A stretch of 23,646 nucleotides of DNA from Heterostelium multicystogenum (Eukaryota; Evosea; Eumycetozoa; Acytosteliales; Acytosteliaceae). The notes below the pieces were generated by a model. That model was not told the origin of the DNA and did no database searches. It saw nothing but the letters and a program-made list of their open reading frames with translations. Below are positions 18,601-23,646 of the stretch, piece after piece (the first letter of the stretch is position 1; each line of letters begins with the position of its first letter). Where the stretch lies: assembly GCA_003667245.1 (NCBI GenBank), contig RCNN01000361.1:1-23646 (forward strand), written 5' to 3'. Both the position numbers and the translations under genes were made by a program.

Positions 18601-18936
18601 ATGCATGTTCCTGCCACCCCCGAAATCGTCGAGTGGACCCCTTATGGCTACAAGCACAGCCCATCAAAAAACCTAGCTTGGGAAGATATTGTCAGCAGCA
18701 CCCGATACGGCCCGGCCAAATACAAGCCCGGTATAAATATTGAAAAGCTTGAGCGAGAAGCCTATAAAAATGGAGTGCCAAGCACTCATGCAAAACCCTG
18801 GAAACTCAGGGAGTATCCGCAAGTCATAGGTGCCAGTGATGGCAAGCCCAGTTACTGGGTTCGAATTGAGTCAAGCGCGGGCGTCATACATGGTCATCCG
18901 ATTTCCGAGCAGGAATTCAGGAGGTTAACAAGTTGA
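18601..18936 (+). CDS. Orphan polymorphic-toxin C-terminal domain-like protein
   Basis: A 111-residue frame that starts at an ATG with only a weak ribosome site. It has no signal peptide and no N-terminal delivery domain (no Rhs repeat, CDI or colicin translocation region). The sequence has a compact toxin-domain look: INIEKLEREAYKNG, WKLREYPQVIGASDG, YWVRIESSAGVIHGHPIS, then EQEFRRLTS at the end. This resembles C-terminal domains at the ends of Rhs, CDI or T6SS effectors. Lys, Tyr and His content is high and codon use is more AT-rich than the neighbours, which suggests transfer. The next gene overlaps its stop, as immunity genes do. The catalytic type is not identified; an RNase-like BECR or EndoU-like fold is only a guess. 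It may be a displaced remnant without a delivery part. Confidence 0.6.
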   Translation: MHVPATPEIVEWTPYGYKHSPSKNLAWEDIVSSTRYGPAKYKPGINIEKLEREAYKNGVPSTHAKPWKLREYPQVIGASDGKPSYWVRIESSAGVIHGHPISEQEFRRLTS

Positions 18937-19258
18937 TCTCACTAGGCTTTATTGACGGAAACGTCACCCATGATGATCTCTCCATCTTGCAGGATGGGGC
19001 GATGGAGAGTCAGGTTCACCTGTTGAAAAGAGACATGCTTCAGGTTGAATACGCCGGTGGGCTTATATTGGATGTCGGCTGGTACCCCTCCTTCGATACC
19101 CATGGTGGGTTCCGCATCAATGTAATAAGAAATTACGACTGGGACCGCCAGTGATTGCGTTAACGGCGCACGCAGCCGGTGATCTGGTGGAGCAACTGGC
19201 TGTTGCGCAGAGCGCGATCAATGGCGAACTGCGCAACGTATTGAGAACCTCGGCTTAG
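18933..19258 (+). CDS. Putative cognate immunity protein
   Basis: A TTG start at 18933 overlaps the TGA of the upstream toxin-like gene, with a strong AGGAGG about eight bases before it, so the two are translationally coupled. The frame as written ends after 73 residues at TGA 19152-19154 (NVIRNYDWDRQ). In the next frame the reading continues directly with VIALTAHAAGDLVEQLAVAQ to a TAG at 19256-19258. The true protein is probably about 108 residues, with a frameshift near 19150. It is acidic and soluble, with no signal peptide, as expected for a cytoplasmic inhibitor. I do not recognise its family; the role is inferred from the pairing. Confidence 0.6.
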
Positions 19259-19273
19259 GTAAAGCTCCAGGCT

Positions 19274-19812
19274 TTAGAAGCAGATATCGTCAGCTTTCAC
19301 ACGCTGCACAAATGCCCCGGCCAAGGTTGCGTTATGGTGCTCGATAATCGATGCGGCCGATAACGCCGGAGTGTCCATGCAAGTATGGGCATCCTCCGGC
19401 AGCAGCACCGAGAACCCCAGCTCCACGGCCACTCGGCACGTCGTGTCGATGCAGTAACTGGGTTTTCATCCCGACGATCACCAGTTCATTCACCTGTGCC
19501 GCCGCCAGTTGCTGCGACAGCTCGGTGCCGAGAAAACAGCTGGGCCGGGTTTTATTGAAAACCGTGTCGCGAGCTTCATCAACCTCCAGTGCTGGCCATA
19601 GTTGCCAAAACGGGCCTGCCCACCTCGATGGGCGAACCCGCAGGGCCGGTGTGACGTACAGCGAAAACCGGCACGCCAGCGTGTCGGGCGCGCTGAATCA
19701 GCCGGTTGATGTTGTCGAGTACGCGCTGGCGTTCGTAGGGTTTTTCCGGACCATCGTACAGACCGGTCTGCATGTCGATGATCAGCAGGGCGGGGCGCTT
19801 GTTGTCAGGCAT
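19274..19812 (-). CDS. Isochorismatase-family cysteine hydrolase (frameshifted)
   Basis: About 180 residues. The ATG at 19812 has AAGGAGCA about six bases upstream. The catalytic Asp is in LLIIDMQTGLYDGP, the Lys in FNKTRPSCF, and the nucleophile Cys in the QYCIDTTCR segment, the D-K-C triad of nicotinamidase/YcaC-like hydrolases. Frameshifts lie near 19600 and 19455. The C terminus FVQRVKADDICF ends at TAA 19274-19276. Its mRNA leader appears to include the small peptide and terminator at 19846-19988. The substrate is not evident: the family includes amidohydrolases for nicotinamide, carbamoylsarcosine and similar compounds. Confidence 0.9.
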
Positions 19813-19845
19813 GGTACTGCTCCTTGTGTTTGCCAGATGGCGGAG

Positions 19846-19881
19846 CAATAAAAAGGCCCCGTCCATTGCTGGCGGGGCCTT
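19846..19881 (-). terminator. Strong intrinsic terminator between leader peptide and hydrolase gene
   Basis: On the minus strand AAGGCCCCG (19881-19873) pairs with CGGGGCCTT (19861-19853) and is followed by TTTTATTG. It lies after the leader ORF stop and about 35 bases before the hydrolase start codon, the place of an attenuator. Confidence 0.8.
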
Positions 19882-19898
19882 GGGTAAATCCGGGTGGC

Positions 19899-19988
19899 TT
19901 AGTTTGCGCGCCACTCATCGCTACCACACGACCCGCCGGAAGCGGTCGTGGTGGTGGTGCGGGTGAGGGCCAGCTGAATAAGGTTCAT
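19899..19988 (-). CDS. Threonine-rich leader peptide (29 aa), candidate attenuator
   Basis: The ORF starts MNLIQLALTRTTTTTASGG and ends DEWRAN before TAA 19899-19901. Six Thr codons fall in a span of seven (ACC CGC ACC ACC ACC ACG ACC), as in amino-acid-responsive leader peptides. The Thr run forms the 5' side of a hairpin (19944-19955 with 19923-19933), and a terminator follows at 19881. The ATG lies about seven bases after the predicted -10 box, so the mRNA would be leaderless or nearly so. In the other reading the frame is the tail of the TetR gene, but promoter, leader and terminator together argue for a separate unit. Confidence 0.5.
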   Translation of the reverse strand: MNLIQLALTRTTTTTASGGSCGSDEWRAN

Positions 19989-19994
19989 GGGCCG

Positions 19995-20024
19995 ATCATG
20001 CTGGCGCTGGCGTTTGGCTGTCAA
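19995..20024 (-). promoter_or_regulatory. Predicted sigma-70 promoter of leader and hydrolase unit
   Basis: Perfect TTGACA (20024-20019), an 18-base spacer, then CATGAT (20000-19995) on the minus strand. The predicted start falls on or next to the leader ATG at 19988. Confidence 0.55.
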
Positions 20025-20028
20025 CGCG

Positions 20029-20626
20029 TCAGTCGAGGTTTTTTGCGGGATCAGCAGATTTCTGGCTGCTTCGAGGAATTCATCAGACAGGCTTGTTTCC
20101 CTTGGTCGCACGGGCGAGGGTAATTGCGCCTACCATCATCGCGTACTGGGCAATGGCGGCCTGGCGGTCACCCTCAGGTGGTGCCGGTCGCCTGGGTAGC
20201 GGCCAGGATGCCCATGGACGCTTCAAAGCCCCGGATAAAGCTGCGTTGCAACGCGCTGTCGGCGGCTTCATGGCACATCTCCCCGGCAAAAGCCGCAACC
20301 GGGCAACTGTCCCCGGGGTTGTCACGATTGGCGGCCGACAGATACGGATCAATCAACGCCAGGCGCGCAGCCTCGGGATCAGGGCTTTGCTCGACCCTGG
20401 CCTGCCAGCGCTCGCTCGATTGCTCGAATGCCCGGTTGCAGGCTTCCGTGGCCACGCCTCGCGGACTCGAAGTGCCCGTAGAAAACCGCCATGGGTCAGC
20501 CCGGCGGCGGCCATCACGTCCGACACGCTGATGCCATGGATGCCCCGTTCACGAAACAGCCGCGTGGCGGCCTCGACGATGATTTCGCGGTTGAGTTCGG
20601 CTTTGTTTGCGGGACACGCGTGGCAT
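20029..20626 (-). CDS. TetR-family regulator (frameshifted)
   Basis: About 199 codons. It starts MPRVSRKQ at ATG 20626, then AELNREIIVEAATRLFRERG and the helix-turn-helix GISVSDVMAAAGLTHGGFYGHF, the typical TetR recognition helix. The ligand domain includes ATEACNRAFEQSSERWQ, CPVAAFAGEMCHEA and AIAQYAMMVGAITLARAT, and ends NLLIPQ. Frameshifts lie near 20600, 20470 and 20180. The stop is ambiguous: one base in the T run near 20040 decides between TGA 20029-20031 and running on to 19899. I chose 20029 because a strong promoter for the next unit begins there. It lies 53 bases after the tautomerase gene on the same strand and probably controls it. Confidence 0.88.
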
Positions 20627-20679
20627 CGAGGGCTCTCTGGATCAGGTGGTGGCAGGGATGGGCGGCATCATAAAAACGT

Positions 20680-21066
20680 TTAGCTGGCGTACTGCGCAAT
20701 CCCGTTGCCGAAACGACCAGTTTTCCTTCTTGACCTCCACCAGGCTGATAAACACATCTTCCAGGCGCACCGCCAGTTCACGGTTCAAGCTCTCGGCGAT
20801 GGTCTTGTACAACAGCTTTTTCTGGCTCGGTGCTGCGGCCTTCATTCAGGGTGAATCTGGATGATCACCAGGTTGTCGGTGCGCTGGATGCCCAGGTACT
20901 CCGGTCATAGATGAAGTGGTGTTCATCGTGCTCGGTGAGGATCTGGAAGTTGTCGTGCTCAGGGCACGCCGATAGCCGTGTGCATGGCGTTGTAGATCAA
21001 TACGCCGACGCGCTTGGCGTAGGTGACGTCGGGGTTTTTCCGAAGGTCGATGCGCACGATTGGCAT
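20680..21066 (-). CDS. Tautomerase-family protein (frameshifted)
   Basis: About 128 residues. The protein starts MPIVRIDLRK at ATG 21066; after Met removal Pro1 would be the catalytic base of the tautomerase superfamily. Further segments are GVLIYNAMHTAIGVPEHDNF, YLGIQRTDNLVIIQI, then LLYKTIAESLNRELAVRLED and the end VEVKKENWSFGNGIAQYAS (TAA 20680-20682). The length and the duplicated beta-alpha-beta pattern fit the 'tautomerase family protein' type rather than the 62-residue 4-oxalocrotonate tautomerase. Frameshifts lie near 21040, 20960, 20900, 20845 and 20720. Followed by a TetR gene, it is a typical small regulated unit for response to an aromatic or electrophilic compound (inference). 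Confidence 0.87.
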
Positions 21067-21325
21067 GGCAGGTAGTCCAGTAGGGGGCGTGCTTTAAAAA
21101 ATACATGACGTGATGAATTTATAAAAATAGATTTTCTTATGAAATGTAAAAATTGACCCTGCCGGAAACGTCTTTCAATCCTCTGCACTGCACAACCATT
21201 TCTCAGCTAAGTCTTTGCTTCTTCAAAGCGAATCCCGGACAATCGCGCCCCTGTTTCGGTCGTGGCGCTGCCTGTCAGGTTTTTCTGACTCGTCTCGAAC
21301 TGAGTGAATGCGGAGATCCGAACGG
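21067..21325. other. AT-rich divergent intergenic region
   Basis: It separates the tautomerase (minus) and transporter (plus) genes and should hold both promoters. The stretch at 21095-21150 is strongly AT-rich. Candidate boxes exist, such as TTTACA and TATAAA on the minus strand, but their spacing is poor and I do not call a promoter. Confidence 0.4.
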
Positions 21326-22620
21326 ATGAATGATCAGGCCAATAGCGTCGACGAACGCTACGCAACGACACCTGCAACCCCTCACAAGCTGGAGCCGCCC
21401 AGGACACCACCTGGATGCTCGGCCTGTTCGGTACGGCCATACGGCGCCGGCACCTTGTTCCTGCCGATCAACGCGGGCCTTGGCGGTTTCTGGCCGCTGT
21501 GATCCTCGCGCTGCTGGCATTCCCGATGACGTTTTTTTTCGCGCACCGTGGCCTGACCCGCTTTTGTGCTCTCGGGCCGTGAAGGCTCGGACATCACCGA
21601 CGTGGTCGAAGAACATTTCGGCCTCAAGGCCGGCGCCGCGATCACCTTGCTGTACTTCTTCGCGATCTTCCCGATCCTGCTGATCTTATAGCGTGGCGCT
21701 GACCAACACCGTCGGCAGCTTCATGGAGCATCAACTGCACATCGCGCCACCACCGCGGGCGATCCTGTCACTCGTGCTGATCCTCGGCCTGCTGGCCGTG
21801 GTGCGTTGCGGCGAGCAGGTGATCGTCAAGGCCATGAGCCTGATGGTGTATCCCGTTTATCGTCGCCTTGCTGTTCCTCGCCGTGTAGCCTGGTGCCGCA
21901 ACTGGAACGGCGGCATCCTCAGCACCGCCAGCACCATCCCTGCCCCCGTCGGGCGCTGCTGCACACGCTGGTGGCTGGCGATTCCGGTGATGGTGTTCTC
22001 GTTCAAACATCGCCGATCATCTCGGCCTTTGCGGTGGACCAGAAAGCGCCAGTACGGCGAACACGCCGAGGAACGCAGCTCGCAGATCCTGTCCCGGGCA
22101 ACACATCCTGATGGTAGTGATGGTGCTGTTCTTCGTGTTCAGCTGCGTCCTGACCCTGTCGCCGGCCCAGCTGGCCGAAGCCAAGGCGCAGAACCTGTCG
22201 ACCTGTCGTACCGGCGAACCATTTCAGCAACCCCGACCATCGCGTTCGCCGCGCCGCTGATCGCGTTTGTGGCGATTGCCAAGTCGTTCCTGGGCCACTA
22301 CATCGGCGCCAGCGAAGGCCTCAAGGGCCTGGTGCTCAAAAGTGGCCGTCGCCCGGCTGCCAAGACCCTGGACCGCATGACAGCCGCCTTCATGCTGGTG
22401 GTGTGCTGGATCGTCGCCACCTCAACCCGAGCATCCTCGGCATGATCGAGACCCTGGGCGGGCCCGATCATGCGGTCGATTCCTGTCCTGATGCCCGATG
22501 TACGCGAATCCGCAAGGTGCCGGCGATGGCCAAGTACCGTGGCCAGGCGCCAACGTGTTTTTGTGACGGCGGTGGGCCCTGGTGGCAATCACCGCGCTGA
22601 TCTACTCGTTGATGTCCTGA
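21326..22620 (+). CDS. HAAAP-family amino-acid transporter (serine transporter-like), frameshifted
   Basis: About 431 codons. It is an inner-membrane permease of the hydroxy/aromatic amino-acid family (SdaC/TdcC type), which takes up serine or threonine with protons. It starts [13 protein letters not shown]. The first helix is [23 protein letters not shown], broken by frameshifts near 21400. Later segments are [98 protein letters not shown] and [15 protein letters not shown]. It ends IYSLMS at TGA 22618. Roughly eight to ten frameshifts are present. The start may be ATG 21308 instead; 21326 has a GGAG ten bases upstream. Substrate serine is likely from family resemblance, not proven. Confidence 0.9.
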
Positions 22621-22636
22621 TCCCCGGGGCGCTGTG

Positions 22637-22678
22637 AAAAAAAGGCCGACTTGCCCATAACGCGAGTGGCCTTTTTTT
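22637..22678 (+). terminator. Intrinsic terminator of the transporter gene
   Basis: AAAAAAAGGCC (22637-22647) pairs with GGCCTTTTTTT (22668-22678), extended inward by ACT/AGT. The run of T makes it efficient in the plus direction, and the A run allows activity in the other. Confidence 0.88.
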
Positions 22679-22791
22679 GTGCCTGCACGCCGCAAGGTGC
22701 TGATAAGTATCAACGCCAGGCGATCAATCACGGCTAAGCTTGTCGCGGGTGGTCTGACAGGGCACGTCGAATTCTTACCTGGAGGTTGTTC

Positions 22792-23426
22792 ATGGCTCGC
22801 GCCCGCCCGCAGTTGATCACCGGCAAGCTGGAAAAGCTGCACCATCGAATTTGAACGGTGGGCCTCGCCGAGGTCGCGACCCAAGCGCGAGCCTGGAAAA
22901 AGCTCAAGCGCAAGGAGCGCGCCGCCGCACTCGGCACTCGACCAGCATTGGTTTCCCTGTGTAATTGGGCCCGGAACGAGCGTTACTACATCACCGACCA
23001 TCATCACTTCGGCCTGGCGTTGTTGCAGGGAAGAGGTCAAAGAGTGTGTCGTTTGCTGGTGCTCAAGGACCTGTCGTTTGTCGAGCGTACTACGTTCTGG
23101 AACGTTCATGACCTTCAACCAATGGGTGCATCCCCTATGATGCGCGGGGTATCCGCCGCTCCTACGACGCCATTCCCCGGAGGATTACCGATTTTGCAGG
23201 ATGATCCCTACCGCAGTCTCGCGGGGCTGCTGCGTACCGCCGGCGGGTATGCCAAGGACGCCGCGCCTTTCAGCGAGTTTCTCTGGGCCGACTTTTTTCC
23301 GCAGCCGCATCGGCAAGCGACCTGATCGGCGACCTGAGCCCCAAGTTGATGGGCAAGGCCATGACCCTGGCCCGCAGCCAGGAGCCCCGTTACTTGCCAG
23401 GATGGGTAGGCCCGATTGACCACTGA
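22792..23426 (+). CDS. ParB-like nuclease-family protein (ParBc_2, PF08857 type), frameshifted
   Basis: About 211 codons. The ATG at 22792 is preceded by GGAGG (22781-22785). It begins MARARPQLITGKLEKL, followed by VGLAEVA and KLKRKERAAAL. The family hallmark YYITDHHHFGLALL comes next, then MVLKDLSFVE, a TFWNVM segment, DDPYRSLAGLLRTAGGYAKD and FSEFLWADFF. It ends near YLPGWVGPIDH. These match the 'putative ParB-like nuclease' family found as stand-alone proteins in pseudomonads, not the chromosomal partition protein, and its role is unknown. About five frameshifts interrupt it (near 22850, 22935, 23035, 23085 and 23310). The stop overlaps the start of the following SulP gene. Confidence 0.85.
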
Positions 23427-23646
23427 AACCCGACAGAACCGAGTCCAGGATTTATTGGGCCGGCCTGTCCATCGCCGGCCTGTTGCTGCCCGAGGCCGTG
23501 GCCTATTCCAGTATCGCCGCGTTGCCGCCCCAGGCGGGCGTGATCGCCTTGTTGCCGGATTGTTGTGCTACGGCCTGTTTGCACCAGCCGCTTTCGCGAT
23601 TGTCTCTGCCACATCGTCCTCGGCAGCGGTGCTGGCGGCGGCCACG
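23416..23646 (+). CDS. SulP-family anion transporter, N-terminal part (runs off right edge)
   Basis: After a short leader, the first helices of a SulP permease are readable: YWAGLSIAGLLLPEAVAYSS, then IAALPPQAGVIA, LLCYGLFAPAAFAIVSATSS and SAAVLAAAT at the edge. The family exchanges sulfate, bicarbonate or similar anions across the inner membrane. The start is probably TTG 23416 (MTTETRQNRV), overlapping the ParB-like gene's stop, with a frameshift near 23450 and another near 23555. The STAS domain would lie beyond the window. Confidence 0.85.
   Translation, partial: MTTETRQNRVQDLLGRPVHRRPVAARGRGLFQYRRVAAPGGRDRLVAGLLCYGLFAPAAFAIVSATSSSAAVLAAAT

Noticed and set aside
22792..23426. Chromosome-partition ParB
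   Set aside because: The DHHH and DDPYRSLAG motifs fit the ParBc_2 stand-alone family; there is no parA neighbour, no parS site and no helix-turn-helix.

Overview
The window looks like a chromosomal segment of a Pseudomonas, most likely of the P. fluorescens group. The evidence is the very long NAD-dependent glutamate dehydrogenase of the GdhB type, two near-identical REP doublets of the P. fluorescens kind, high GC in the core genes, and the mix of GntR, MocR and TetR regulators. No RNA genes, CRISPR arrays or insertion sequences were seen. Almost every gene is cut by one-base frameshifts. These hit housekeeping and accessory genes alike, so I read most of them as sequencing or assembly errors rather than decay. 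Genes are given as whole spans with the breaks noted.

Layout. 1-1890 (minus strand, AT-richer): a candidate RiPP (ribosomally made, modified peptide) operon hidden by frameshifts. It has a promoter, an inverted repeat at the predicted transcript start, a small candidate precursor ORF, a hairpin, a YcaO-domain enzyme, and the start of an ABC exporter that runs off the left edge. 1890-2609: no convincing gene. 2610-7496 (+): gdhB, then a terminator and a REP doublet. 7693-10558 (-): two adjacent GntR/FCD regulators, a second REP doublet and a DctA-type dicarboxylate transporter, with two GGTCTGACC palindromes upstream. 10793-11424 (+): 3-methyladenine DNA glycosylase I. 11556-15390 (-): a secreted cupin, a MocR regulator, a short-chain dehydrogenase and an APH-type phosphotransferase. 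15521-18420 (-): a TadG-like membrane protein and an intact D-2-hydroxyacid dehydrogenase.

18601-19258 (+): a small AT-rich island that looks like an orphan polymorphic-toxin C-terminal domain with its immunity gene. 19274-21066 (-): an isochorismatase-family hydrolase preceded by a possible leader-peptide attenuator, a TetR regulator and a tautomerase. 21326-22620 (+): an HAAAP-family (serine-type) transporter and its terminator. 22792-23426 (+): a ParB-like (ParBc_2) protein. 23416 to the right edge: the start of a SulP anion transporter.

How the genes work together. gdhB and the DctA-type transporter feed amino-acid and C4-dicarboxylate carbon into the TCA cycle. The FadR-type regulator next to the transporter probably controls it through the GGTCTGACC palindromes. 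The tautomerase and TetR gene look like one unit. The YcaO enzyme, exporter and small ORF together suggest synthesis and export of a modified peptide. The most notable items are this YcaO operon, the threonine-rich leader with terminator at 19846-20024, and the orphan toxin/immunity island.
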